From positions 124,001 through 188,000 of the forward strand of contig JAODTK010000189.1 in the NCBI GenBank assembly GCA_026419785.1: a DNA stretch of 64,000 bases. Direction: 5' to 3'. The position numbers were made by a program, and so were the translations under genes. The number at the start of each line of letters is the position of its first letter. Position 1 is the stretch's first letter. The notes under the pieces were generated by a model. That model did no database searches. It had not been told where the DNA came from and worked only from the letters and a program-made list of their open reading frames with translations. The stretch is from Sclerodactyla briareus. Its lineage: Eukaryota; Echinodermata; Holothuroidea; Dendrochirotida; Sclerodactylidae. Positions 10,106-21,784 of this stretch are shown piece after piece.

Positions 10106-11022
10106 TATCGGGTAAGTAGGAAACACAATAATGATAAAAAAAGGAAAAAAAGTATTGAGAATACTGATATGGAGCCTTTTGATTAGCACATGCGAGAATC
10201 TCGTACAGGCCTTTTCCCCTTCTCAGCCTAGGCATACTCTACCACCGTGTGTTTTACAACCTCCATGATCCGATTTTACCCTGTTGAGAAGAAACAATTG
10301 AGCTTTCACTCCTAACACTGTTGGTGATTTTGTAACAGCACAGTCCTGCCGGTTTTAAGCCGGGGCCTTTCAAATTTGCCCCTTAATTCAGGTGGCACAT
10401 GACTTTAGGTAAGATTGACTGGTTTTAGACATTGAGTGGCTGAGGTTCTGGTGCAGGGTTGTTCTTGTTCACTTAATCTACCCACTTAGGTGGTTGGAGC
10501 AGATGATGTGTAGTGTATTGCCAAAACCGTGACCTGGAAAAAAAGGATCGTTTTTTATGAGAATCAACTTATAATGTTCCCAAGCTTTAGCTCCGCTGAC
10601 TGGATCGGAGTTTCCATTAAACCGAGTGAGGAATAATTCTATCTATATTAGTTTTAGTTATTGACATAATCGTCATAACTGTCATGCAAGAATCTAGCAT
10701 TGATTGGGGCAGCACAGTGACAAAAGTGGCTACACATCGGTAGGGCAGCGCATGGGTGGGTAGCAGCAGAGGTGGGTGTCTACACAGTGTGGCAGCAGTG
10801 ATGGTGGTGGTGTACCAGTGGGGGCAGAGCCGGTGAGGCCCTAGTGACAGTGACTGTGCAGAGAGTGGTGGCGACTGTTTATGTAACCAACAGTAGCCAT
10901 CCCTTGGTGGTGCAGAGTCAGTGGTTGTGTTGCAGCAACACGGTGGGCAGTGACACAGCGGCGGTGGTGTGACAGTGACAACATGGTGGAACAATGGCGG
11001 TAGTTAAATAATATTCTAATGA

Positions 11023-12028
11023 ATCAGTATTTTGGGAATATCAAAAGTTCAGTTTTTTTGATTCCCTTGACAAAATCAGAGGAGTCTATGCAGTCATACA
11101 GTGTGTGTGTATGTAATGTATGGCGTAGGCTTTAACCGGATAACTTGACCCTACCTAGTGTGAACCTTCATACGGTGGTAATTGTGGTTCCCATTAGGAG
11201 TACATGAACCGCCATTGTTTTTGGGGTCAGGTCAAATTAGGTCATCAGAGGTCAAAGTCTGGAAAACCTTGTAAACACGATAAGTCCAGAATGGTTGATC
11301 CGATCAAGTTCAAATTTTCGTGTATATCTTTCTCTTCGTGGTGGGGTACAGGAACCCTATGTTTTGGTTTAGGTGGGAGTGAATGTAGCAAGAAAATGGA
11401 AAATGGAAAATTCATATTTTTGGGCCAATTTGGCTTTTTTAAACCGATAAAGCGAGACGGACCACCACCTGGTTGGATGAAGCTCATTCGTGTTATGTGT
11501 GTTCGGTCCTGAAGGTCCATGAACCCCATGTTTTGAGGTCGGCGAGGTCATCTGAGGTCCCCCAGAGGTCAAAGCTGAAAACCCTTAACGAACCGATAGT
11601 CCGATTGGTTGGTCTGAATCACAAGTTGAAATTTGGGTGTAAAGCTTTCTTATGGGGGTACGGAACCTGTTGTTTTGAATTAAGGTCGGTGGTAGAATTT
11701 TTTGGTCAACGGACTCAACTCCACCGGGATGGATGAAGCCCATACTGGTATGTTTGTTCCCCATGATGAGTACCTTAAACCTATTGTTTTCGGGTCAGGT
11801 CTAGGTCCATCCGAGGTCACCAGGGTCAAAGTCTGAAAACCTTAAATCTGAGTGTGTAAGCTTCCGCTCAGAATACAGGAACCCTATTGGTTGTTGGGAA
11901 CATTCATACGTCTGTTGCCCCTAATGAGCTGGTACAATCTCCCATTTGTGGCTTGTGTCTGGTAAAGGCTTCATGCAGAAGTCAAGGCAGCACTGATCCC
12001 ATCTTCTGGTTTTAACTCTTGAAATTTT
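11023..12028 (+). repeat. Composite repeat, second-block copy of instance 1
   Basis: The first 776 bases are identical to 4640-5415. The right flank then diverges by small indels but keeps ctcccatttgtggcttgtgt and the gtcaaggcagcactgatcc terminus. It is a duplicate of the same element, not an independent insertion. Confidence 0.8.
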
Positions 12029-12048
12029 GGTTTTTATTTTTTCTGCAG

Positions 12049-12171
12049 CCAAGCCATTGATCAACCTCAGAGCACCCTCCTGAAGTTGACTGTGCATCAG
12101 GGACCCCCAACCGGTTCATCTGTAATGCTACTGGGTATCCACACCATAATCACATGGTACAAATGGATCTG
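12049..12171 (+). CDS. Ig domain, N-terminal half exon (block copy 2)
   Basis: The exon follows ttttttctgcag and ends at atctg|gtgaga. One frame reads Phe-Ile-Cys-Asn-Ala-Thr-Gly-Tyr-Pro. After an indel it reads Ile-Thr-Trp-Tyr-Lys, the Cys and Trp landmarks of an I-set Ig domain. It is the counterpart of 5677-5799 and its central part is better preserved. At least two frame shifts separate the start, the Cys segment and the Trp segment, so the exon cannot be translated straight through as written. Confidence 0.7.
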
Positions 12172-12359
12172 GTGAGACCAGAATAGGGAATTGCTAGTGA
12201 CTTTTTTTCATTTATGGTAATACGACTTGCGATCTGAAGGATCAAACCTATTCAGCCCAGCAAAGGTACAGACCTGGATACTGCACCTTAGTTTCACAGC
12301 TGCGAATCTTCCAGTACAACACGGAATGAGCAATATGCCTCTTTGGTGGTACCGTTAAT

Positions 12360-12585
12360 GTGGGAAGTGGGGGAAATCACACTAAGATGGCAACTTGCCA
12401 ATGCCTACCTTTTGGTTTTCCCTGCTCCGATCCTTGTGCTGAGCGCCCAGCGAAAAGGCAACAGGTACGCATATTCAAAAGTCTTTGGCATGCCCCAGAC
12501 CGGGATTTCAACCCTGGTCTCCCGGGTGAAGGCCGCGTCCACTCTAACCAATTGTGCCACCACTCGGTTTTAAACAGCAGTAGAT
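12360..12585 (-). mobile_element. tRNA-derived SINE (block copy 2)
   Basis: Read on the - strand, the head has ggcacaattggttagagtgg (A box) and agggttgaaatccc (B box), separated by an arm containing gcggccttcacccggg. It is embedded in the same place as the SINE in block copy 1. The tRNA-like fold continues into a longer non-tRNA body, hence SINE rather than a tRNA gene. Confidence 0.6.
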
Positions 12586-13715
12586 ATAGGAGGAGGGGCA
12601 GAGAGGACATAGAGAATGAAACCAAGTCACAAAGCAGTGTTTTTGATTACTCACGCTAAGTCTTCCCTCACATGCCCTTCCACATCCATACAGGAAAAGG
12701 GTAACTATTTTCAATTGGGCCCGGAAAAAGTGTGACATATATAGCACTCTTTTGCATTCTAGCACTCCTCTAAAAATCAAGCATTGCCCAGCAGAGAGCA
12801 GGCCGCGGTACCCCTACTCCCTTTCACCCCTCCCTCGGAATGGCCGTAGTCAACCCCCATTCTTGCAATGTAGAAATGTTAAGGGTTCTTCGGAGATTAA
12901 ATGTAAAGTCATAATTCATGCTCGTTGTCCTTTAAGAGAACAATGTATAGCACCTACAGTGAATGTCTACCTGGACCATCCCCAAGAATATAAACCTAAC
13001 CCCTGCTGTGTGATCACTCTGTAAGTGCTTGTCATGTTTTTGTGCATGTGACTGTGTGTATGTGCCAATCTTGTTCATAAGCAAGGATTCTTCCAAAAAC
13101 TGTAACTATTTTTTTGTGTATTTGAGTTGGGGTTACTTGAATTTATATATTTTGCATTGATCAAAAATTTATATTTCAGCAGATTAATTAGCTGATCTCC
13201 ATTTTTTTTATTGTTTGGGTTTGGCCATGCTGACAAGGAATGAGACAGCTTGAAGCTACAATGATGTATATTTCCAGGGGAAAAGTGCTAAATTGGCAGT
13301 GATTTGCCTTATTTTATGTCAAGTTTATCAGATTTTCATGAAATTTGGATATCCTTTTGATCTTGGGAATTTGAACATATATTTTGGATCACTGGAGGTC
13401 CTTCAATGTATCCAATTTTTATGATTTTATACATTTCTTAAGTTTGTTGGATCCCCAGAAACTTGAAAGATGTGGTCCACCATTAGTCTTGGATGTTTGG
13501 GTTAGAGGAGGGGTTCCTGAAGGTTGAAATGTATCTAATGTGCATATTTTCATGGCACATTTTTCATTCTGGTCACATTTTCGTAAAACCTGGTACATGA
13601 TCAGCATTCTTCCCAATGAATTTTGTAGGTTGGGACACTGTCAGTGTCCACCAGTTCCTATTGGAAACACTTGGAACTCACTTGTTCTTCTTTCCTTCCC
13701 CATTTACAATCTCAG

Positions 13716-13860
13716 ACATGATGTCTGACAGCCGTATCCAGTATGAGTCGTGGGTCCTCAAGATCGTGAGCGCCGAGGGACCGACTCTGGGAAGTACTCC
13801 TGCCATGCGGCAACCTCCATCGGACAAGTAGACAGTAATGTCCAAACTTCTTTGTTCAAG
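13716..13860 (+). CDS. Ig domain, C-terminal half exon (block copy 2)
   Basis: The acceptor is tttacaatctcag, ending 13715, and the donor is ttcaag|gtaatc. The first frame gives Met-Ser-Asp-Ser-Arg-Ile-Gln-Tyr-Glu-Ser-Trp-Val-Leu-Lys-Ile-Val. One missing base at about 13780 shifts it into Asp-Ser-Gly-Lys-Tyr-Ser-Cys-His-Ala-Ala-Thr-Ser-Ile-Gly-Gln. This fits an I-set E-F-G half with the distal disulphide Cys. It is the best readable of the two copies and has only one shift, probably a short homopolymer error (gggaccgac). Confidence 0.78.
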
Positions 13861-14592
13861 GTAATCCATGAACTCATGTGGGGTGCTCAGGAGGCCGTCT
13901 TTTTCCTTTTATTTATAAATAGCCACTTTGCTATTCTATTCTCACTTGTGTTCAGTATTCATACACTTTTACATTTAGGGTATTTGCAATCTACGTCCTA
14001 TAAGTCACTGTCTGAGTACGTGGGGTCCAGTGTATTTGAATGGCTGATATCAGTGATTGGCGTGCTGCTGGATGGAGATGTGGGGGCAGGGGGGGTGGGG
14101 TGAGGGCGGAGGGTTGCAGGTGGTGTTCACAATTCGTGTATCAATCACATGATGCAAATGGGTGTGGGTTGTAGCATTCAAATGCAGTTATTGCATTTGT
14201 TATTATGGTGGGATTGTACACGTACCTGCTAGTAACAAATCTCCATCTATAGGACTTAGGACCACAGTAAGTACAAGCATGGCTGTTTTCCCCACATGTA
14301 GCTTTACTTGTCTACAATTTCAACTGGGTTTTGTTCCAGAACGAAAATCTAACAGTTCATTTCTTGTGAAATAATAGACCTGTTTCCATCTTACAATTAC
14401 AAACGTTTGTCGGTATTCATATCACACAACAGGTCATTTCAGAGCTTAACCGATAAAATCATCAGTTGAAGAAATATATAATTTATCAACTCCTCTTCTT
14501 TTGGGAAGTGGGACACTATCACACCCAATTACCTATAGGTCCATATGTAGCTTCTATTGTTATGTACTTGACAGGGTTATACTTTCACCAAG

Positions 14593-14733
14593 ATGCACCC
14601 AGTCAGGCCCTGATGTAATGCCGGGACTTCGAGGTTCTCAACTGCTCGGCCTCCGGGTCAAAGTATCAGATTGAAATCACTGGGTTTCAAGGACAGCGTG
14701 AGGATCACAGAAACATGTGATGTTTTTTCCCGG
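14593..14733 (+). CDS. Ig domain, N-terminal half exon (block copy 2)
   Basis: It is the counterpart of 8290-8430, with the donor cccgg|gtgaag. It carries Leu-Asn-Cys-Ser-Ala-Ser-Gly-Ser-Lys-Tyr-Gln-Ile-Glu-Ile-Thr, where the Trp codon is interrupted by an extra base in actgggtttcaagg. Together the copies give Cys to Trp spacing normal for an Ig B-C sheet. The start at 14593 is inferred from ttcaccaag and is approximate. Confidence 0.6.
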
Positions 14734-15789
14734 GTGAAGCACTTCTGTAAAACCACTCAAATGGGCTGGTCTGTATCATAGCCGGTACCCAAAGTGATGA
14801 TAACACAATAATGGGGCCATGTATTGTTGGCCTCTTGTTTTGAGTTTCAGCTGCCACCACAAGGCTACATCACATGCATGGTTGAGGAACGCTGGCCATA
14901 TTCAAGTTTTGCTTGACCCTCCTTCAACAGATTCCTACTTCTCCTCGTCCCAGGGTTGGTGTTTTCTCTTATTCTTTAAAAAACTAAATGATTTTAATCA
15001 GTGCATTTGAATTATATAATTGAATTTAAATCGATAATTATATTCAACTCATTGTTTTTTCAATAAATTCTGAATCAATAATCAATTTTATATGAAATAA
15101 TTGTATTTGAATCCATAATTTTTTATTAATATTCCTGATTCAAATAGTGATTTTGATCAGCCTGATTTAGATCAAACAAAACCCCTGCCATCCTCCACAC
15201 TTGATGTGAATGACCCACTCTGAAACATACTGATCCCGCCCCTGTATCGCCTCCATATAGTTGCTCGCACAAGTGCCACAAGGGATCAGTTGTGTCAAAT
15301 TCCCTCACAGATCGTTGGATGATTATGAAGTTTGTCGTAATATCATTGACCGATGGGTTCATGTGGGTGGGATGTCCTGGAATTTGAGGTCAGGGTTCCT
15401 CCAGGCATTGATTTTGGACATTTTTTGTATGAACAGTCCCAGGCAGCGTCTGCTTCCATAGGTTCAAATGATTGGGTGGCCATGAAAGTTGGTCAGTCAG
15501 TAATCATCACTGACTGATGATACATACACGGGTGTTCAAAGATCATCTGAGGGTCGTTTTTTTTTCCATGGCTTCAATTTCCCTTCTAGAATGGATTTGG
15601 AAAGATCATCCAAATTAGTTCTTATCATCATTGACCATTGGTACCATTATTAGACCATCAGGAGGTTAGGTCAACGAATCATATTAAGGTCCATTTCGAT
15701 ATTTGCGTGGTGTTTATCCACAAAAATCTCTCACTTTTCCCTCACTGGACTGGCTACAAATTCCTATGTATGTTTATTGGCACTCTTGT
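14734..15789. other. Intronic; no secure gene
   Basis: It aligns with 8431-9499. The A/T-rich imperfect repeat recurs at about 14980-15175. Confidence 0.5.
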
Positions 15790-15885
15790 GGTGAAGCCTC
15801 ACTGTTTCAGTTTAGGGGTAATAATCCTGCAAACAGTTTTTTGATTCCTTACGAAAGTCAGCGGAATCTATGCAGTCACGTCGTG

Positions 15886-15916
<31 letters not shown>

Positions 15917-15954
15917 TGTGTGTGGTGTGTGTGTTGTGTGTTGTGTGTGTGTGC

Positions 15955-15985
<31 letters not shown>

Positions 15986-18900
15986 TATGTGTGTGTGTGT
16001 GACGCCCAGCTGTAAACACGATAACTTATCCGAGTCTGGGGAGGTCAGCTCATCATACTTGGTATTCGTGTTTCCCATGATGAGTCATGAAAACCTATGG
16101 TTTTTGGGTCAGGTCAGAGGTCATATGGGTCACAGAGTCAAGTCTGAAAACCTTGTTAAACACGATAAGTCCAGAATGGTTAGGTCTGATCAAGTTGAAA
16201 TGGGTGTATAGCTTTCCTATGGGGAGTACAGGAACCCTATGTTTTGGTTCAGGTTAGGGAGTGAATTTTTGGTAGAATAGAACTTTGTGAAATAATTCGA
16301 TATTTTGGCCAATTGTGCTCGTAAACACGATAACTCGACCCCCACCTGGATGGATTGAAGCTCATATGGATGGTGTTTTCTCCTGATGAGGACATGAAAC
16401 CCTATTGTTGTTGGGGGCAGGTCAGGGTCACCAGAGGTCAAAGTATGAAAACCTTGTAAACACGATAAGTCCAGAATGGTTGTCTGATCAAGTTGAAATT
16501 AGGTGTATAGCTTTCTTATGGGGTACAGGAACCCTCACTGTTTTGGTTTCAGTCGGGGTGAATTTGGTCGGAAAATTAGGAAAATTCGCGAAAATTCCGA
16601 TATTTGGCCAATTTCGGCTTGTAAACACGATACACTCGCCCCCCCTGGATGGATGAAGCTATATTGGGATGTTGTGTTCCCATGCTGAGTACATGAAGCC
16701 TATTGTTTTGAGGATAGGTCAGTGGTCATCGGAGGCCACCAAGGTCAAAGTCTTGAAAACGTAGTAAACAAGAGAGTCAGAATCTGTTGTCTGATTCAAT
16801 GTTGAAATTGAACTTAGGTGTATAGCTTCGTATGGGGAGGACGTACAGGAAACATTATCGTTTTGGTTCGGGTGGTGGGACGTGTGAATTTTGGTTCGAA
16901 ATAGAAAAATTTTGAAAATTCGATTTTTGGCCAATTTTGGCTTGTAAACACGATAATCGACCCAAGCTGGATGGATGATATGAAGCTCTACTTGGTATGT
17001 GTGTTCCCCATGATGAGTACATGAACCCTATGTTTTGGGGTCAGGTCAGAGGTCATCGAGGTCACAGAGGTCAAAGTCTGGAAACCTGAAACACGATAAG
17101 TCCCAGATGGTTGGTCTGATCAATAGTTGAAAGCATGTGTATAGCTTCTTAGGGGGCGTACAGGACCCCTATTGTTTCTGGTTCAGGTACGGGGGAATAA
17201 TGTGCCAATAAGTAGAAAATTGTGAAAATTTGCTTATGTTGGACAATTTTGGTTGTAAACACGAAAACTTCACCCCACCTGGAACGATGAAGCTCACACT
17301 TGGTATGTGTGTTCCCCATGATGAGTACATGAACCCTATGTGTTCGGGTGCAGGTAGAGGTCACAGCGGTCAAGTCTGAAAATAACTTTAAACACGATAA
17401 GTCCAGAATGGTTGGTATGATCACGTTGGAAATTAGGGTAAAGCTTTCTTATGGGGTACAGGAACCCTTTAGTTTTCGGGTCAGGTCAGAGGTGAATTTG
17501 ATTCGAAATAGAAAAAATTTGGAAAATTTGAAATTTTAGTCAATTTGCTTTGTAAACTGATAACTTGGCCCCAGCTGGATGGAGATGACGCTAAGACTGG
17601 TATCTGGGTTCCCATGCGGAGTACTGAACCCTATGTTTTGGGGTCAGGTCAGAGGTCAGCGGAGGTCACCAGATGTCAAAGTCGGAAACCTTTGTAAACA
17701 CGAAAGTCCAGAATGGTTGGTCTGATCAAGTTGAAACATGTGATAGCTTTCTATGGGGGAGTACAGGAACCCTATTGTTCTGGTTCCAGGTCGGGGTGAA
17801 TTTGGTCGAAAATAGAAAATTTGTGAAAATTTGATTTTTGGCCAATTTGGGATTGTAAACACAATAACACTACCCCACCCGGATGGATGAAGCTCACACT
17901 TGTATTGTGTGTTCACCATGATTGAGTACATGACGCTATTGTTTTCGGGTCAGGTCAGAGGTCACCAGAGGTCAAAGTCTGAAAAACCGTAACACGATAA
18001 GTCAAGAATGGTTGGTCGATCACAAGTTGAAATTAGGTGTAAAAGCTTTTCTTTGGGGAGACAGGAACCCTATGTTTTTGGTTCAGGTCAGGAGTGAATT
18101 TGATAGAAAAATAGAAATTTGTGAAAATTTGATTTTTAGCCATGGTGGCTTGAAACATGATAACTTGACCCCAGTGAGATGGATTGAAATTGAGCTCATT
18201 TACTGGGTATTGTGTGTTCCCCATGTGAGTACATGAACCATATTGTTTTGGGGTCAGGTACAGAGGACATCTGAGCGGTCACCAAGGTCAAAGTCTGAAA
18301 ACCTTTTAAACACGATAAGTCCCGCATGTCTGGTCTGATCAGTTGAAATTAGGTGTATAAGCTTTCTTATGGGGAGTACAGGAAACCCTAGTGTTTCTGG
18401 TTCAGGTCGGGGTGAATTTTTGGTCGAAAATAGAAATTTGTGAAAATTGATCTTTTGGCCAATTTTGGCGTGTAAAACACGATACCTCGACCCCAACCCG
18501 ATGTATGCAGCCACACTTGGTATTGGGTTCCCCATGATGAGTAATGAACCCTATTTTTTAAGGCGGGAGGGTCAAAGTGTGCTCACTGTGGGGACTGAGG
18601 AAGTGGCTGTCAGTGTGGTGGGATATGCAACAAGGTGGTGTAGATTTAAAGCTGGGCTAAGGGAGTCTGAAAGACCTTGTAAACCCGATAAGTCCAGAAT
18701 GGTTTGGGTCGTTGAGTCAAGTTGAAGATTAGGTGTAAAGCTTTCTTAGTGGGATGGTGTTACAGGACCCCTCTTGTTTTTTGGTTCAGTGGTTCAGGTC
18801 AGGAGCTGAATTTTTGATCGAAAATAGAAATTTGTGAAATTGATATTCTAGAAGTAGCCATTTTGGCTTGTATACATGATAATTGACCCCAGCTGGATGG

Positions 18901-20075
18901 ATGAAGCTCACTTGGTATGTGTGTGTTCCCCATGATGAGTACATGACCCTCTTGGTTTTGGGTCATTCAGAGGTCAATGTTCTGAAGTTCACCAGAGGTC
19001 AAATCTGAACACACCTTTTAATAAAACACGATAAGTCCAGAATGGTTGGTCTGATCAAGTTGAAATCATTTGTATAGAGCTTTCTTATGGGGAGTACAGG
19101 ACACCTATTGTTGTTCTGGTTCAGGTCGGTGTGAATTTTGGTCGAATAGAAAATTTGTGAAAATTTGATATTTTGGCCAATTTTGGCTTGTTAACACGAT
19201 AACTCGACCCCAACCCGGATGGATGAAGTTCAAACTTGTATGGGTTTTCCCCATGAGGAGTACATGAACCCTATTTTTTTTTCGGGTCAGGTCCCCAAAG
19301 AGGTCACCAGAGGTCCAAGTCTGAAACCGTTGTACACACATAAGTCCAGAATGTTGGTCTGATCAAGTGAAATAGGTGTACATCTTTCTTATGGGGAGTA
19401 CAAACCCTATTGTTTTGGTTCATGTCAGGAGTGAATTTTCGAAAAAAAAAAAAAAATTGTGAAAATTTGATCATTTTAGCCAATTTGGCTTTGTAAACAG
19501 GATACTTGACCCCGCCTGGATGGTGAAGCTCAACTTGGTTGTTTTGTTCCCCATGATGAGTATGGAACAGTTATTGTTTTGGGGTCAGGACACAGAGGTG
19601 CATCTTGATGTCACCAGAGGTCCAACGTCTAAAAACCTTGTAAACCGATAAGTCCAGAACGTTGTCTATCCGGTTGAAATTAGGTGTGTATCTTCCTTAT
19701 GGGGGGAATTACATGAACCCTAATTGTTTTTGTAAACGGGCGGGGTGAATTAGGCTCATACTTGGTTTGGGGGTGTATTTCCCATGATAGACAATGAACC
19801 CTATTGTTTTGGGGTCAGGTCGGAGGTCATCTAAGGTTACCAAGTTCAAAGTCTGAAAACCTTGAAATTTATTGTGTAGCTTCTTACCAAGGGTACAGGA
19901 ACCCTATTAGTTGGTTGGAAAGATAGAAATTTGTCATTATGTTGTACGGTACGTTGCCTATAATGATAATGAGCTGGTACTATCTCCGTGGTGTCTTGCT
20001 ATTGAGTTGACAGAAACAGTCAAGGAATCACTAAGCCTTTTGGCGTTCTGGTTCAGGGGGATTTCCAAAGATATA
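15790..20075 (+). repeat. Composite repeat with expanded dimeric satellite array
   Basis: The left flank (tttttgattccttacg, then gcggaatctatgcagtca) precedes a TG microsatellite at 15882-16001. Thirteen copies of the A-monomer landmark (gtccagaatggttg and variants) then lie near 16172, 16466, 16780, 17100, 17400, 17706, 18001, 18318, 18691, 19033, 19344 and 19653, the last before a degraded unit, so spacing is mostly 295-340 bp. The B-monomer landmark ggatggatgaagctcat alternates with it. The right flank (ggtactatctccgtgg, gtcaaggaatcactaagcc) closes the element near 20060. Strings of AGGTCA lie in each unit. No conserved frame runs through it. Confidence 0.88.
15882..16001. repeat. TG microsatellite
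   Basis: Nearly pure (TG)n with interruptions. It sits at the same relative place as the TG tract at 9612-9720, at the left edge of the satellite array. Frames through it give only Cys-Val repeats. Confidence 0.95.
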
Positions 20076-20420
20076 CTTAAGTTATATACGTTAGGTACTG
20101 CACTTTATCCAGATTGACCTCTGACCTCATTCATATTACGTGACAACATATTAACATCATGAGCATCATCACCTTCATCAGAAGTGGTAGATATGGACAC
20201 AACTGAAGACATGTTGAGGTCAATACGACCTTGTCAAAAAGTGGAGGGGGCATGCCCAACCCCCTCGTGTCCTCCCGCCTTCGACCCTATAATTACCATT
20301 ACGCTGTTTGATCCTATCATTCTCTATTTGGCTCACGATTTCTTAGGTGAGCATCATCCGGGGAATGCATGTTACCAAGGTGGCGTAGTTACATTTTTGC
20401 TTAACTTTGTTTTACTTCAG
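20076..20420. other. Intron, no gene seen
   Basis: It ends in a good pyrimidine-rich acceptor (gttttacttcag) for the next exon. Nothing else is recognisable. Confidence 0.5.
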
Positions 20421-20581
20421 GTCGAAAGGGTGCCATGTCTACGTCAACGGAACTGATTTACACACGACCTGAACAAAGAATAAAGGGGGCAGGACATTGG
20501 GAACTATCCTGCCAAGCAAAGGAGATTGGGGTCACCCTCGAGCACATGTCCTCATGACTAAGACAAAACTGTAGATACTAG
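20421..20581 (+). CDS. Ig domain, N-terminal half exon with stop at the Trp position
   Basis: The exon is bounded by ttacttcag and the donor ctag|gtaaga. One frame runs from about 20435: Ser-Thr-Glu-Leu-Ile-Tyr-Thr-Arg-Pro-Glu-Gln-Arg-Ile-Lys-Gly, then Gly-His-Trp-Glu-Leu-Ser-Cys-Gln-Ala-Lys. This is an A-to-B strand run with the proximal disulphide Cys. The frame meets TGA at 20555-20557, just where the invariant C-strand Trp (TGG) is expected, and then continues Leu-Arg-Gln-Asn. The stop may be a one-base substitution or sequencing error. It pairs with the half exon at 20744. Confidence 0.68.
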
Positions 20582-20743
20582 GTAAGAATCTTGTCAATAT
20601 TTGTTGACATCATGCATTAAATTGTGCTGCTGTGTAAGTAATGTTTCCCACCTACCTTCGTAGTCCTCCTCATGACAAATTCTGCAACAGATCGAGAGCC
20701 CACGTTTTACAGCTAGTACTAAAATTGTTTGTCAGGATTTCAG

Positions 20744-20872
20744 GTGGTGACCTTTAGCCGGCCACTCTCAAATAGATTCGTGCGAGTGCCAACAAACAAT
20801 GTTACTAAGGCGAGCGCCACCACGGGTTTGCGCGTAGCAGCTGCGAAAATGTTTTTGCCTGCAAACACCCAG
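20744..20872 (+). CDS. Ig domain, C-terminal half exon
   Basis: The exon lies between ggatttcag and acccag|gtaatg. The second part reads Asn-Asn-Val-Thr-Lys-Ala-Ser-Ala-Thr-Thr-Gly-Leu-Arg-Val-Ala. Just before it, gattcgtgcgagtgccaac matches an Asp/Tyr-Ser-Cys-Glu-Ala-Asn motif if small indels are allowed. With the preceding exon, 163 bases upstream, this would complete one Ig domain over a short intron. The frame around the Cys is broken as written. Confidence 0.58.
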
Positions 20873-20961
20873 GTAATGGCAGGAGCCCGCATTTGCCTAA
20901 CTCCAAGGAAATAGCCATGAGCAAGTAGTGCAACTTTAGCCATTGTAGTTGAGGTATGCAA

Positions 20962-21784
20962 AATATTTTCATTTTTTTGTCATTGTAACCTTGATATTTC
21001 TTTGTAGCGGTACTTCATTATTTTGCACATCAAATTACAACTCTTACAAATTAGCACACAATCTCTGAATGAGTGAATGGTTGGAACCGTGAACACTTCA
21101 AAAAAGGTCCAAATCCACGCTGCATGGGTCCGCTGCATCATACGTCCACCTCATGGACCCCCGCCAGGGCCCACTCAGGGCCTCACCTCAACATAGCTAG
21201 TGGCGTTTGATCCCCGCAGGGGAGTGCTTTCACGAAGTCTGAAAAGAGTAACTTTTGACCGGTTCCTTCAAGAACAATTTCTTGAAATTGAAATTTTTTG
21301 AATTTGGTAGGGTCCATTGTTTAGGACATTACTTCTGCTAAGGCGTGATGTTGTACAAAGTAGTTTGCCATGCGGCACATGTGTTTAGAGGGGCGCTTCT
21401 GCATGAGGTTTTGCATATTTTAGCAGCTTGGGTCAGTCTGTTTCAATGGCGCATTTTTAAAATTAATCATTTTCACTGTCTACACGTTTTATGTATATAT
21501 TTTTGTTCTATCTTTATTTTTTAAATTTTTCCATGCCAGTTCCCTCGGCTTGCCATTTGACATTCCTCAAACGCAAAAGTGGTGTGGGCGCTGCTATTGA
21601 GCCTGCTTATAGGCTCTGTAACAGTTTTTTTTTTTTCACATAGACTTTTCAACAGTTAATTGGTTTCTTCTTTATAGAGGCAAAAAGTTGAACACAACCG
21701 CAATTAGCTATAACTAGCCTGCGGCCGGCATTTGATATTGAATTTTAAAATAACCGCAGTGTTTCATCGATATTTTAACCTTTT
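20962..21784. other. Non-coding stretch, no gene seen
   Basis: I see no domain or repeat that I can name. Two T-rich tracts lie near 21513-21535 and 21626-21640. Confidence 0.45.

Larger units (their letters stand above)
10106..16490. repeat. Tandem block copy 2
   Basis: This is the second copy of the 3723-10105 block. Bases 10106-11798 are identical to copy 1. From 11799 on, differences are dense and mostly single-base gains and losses, but exons, SINE, TG microsatellite and satellite start keep order and spacing. The downstream edge cannot be set exactly, because both copies end inside satellite repeats. Confidence 0.85.

Noticed and set aside
12480-12585. Functional tRNA gene on the - strand
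   Set aside because: The tRNA-like head is part of a SINE present in both block copies, with a degenerate B box in one.
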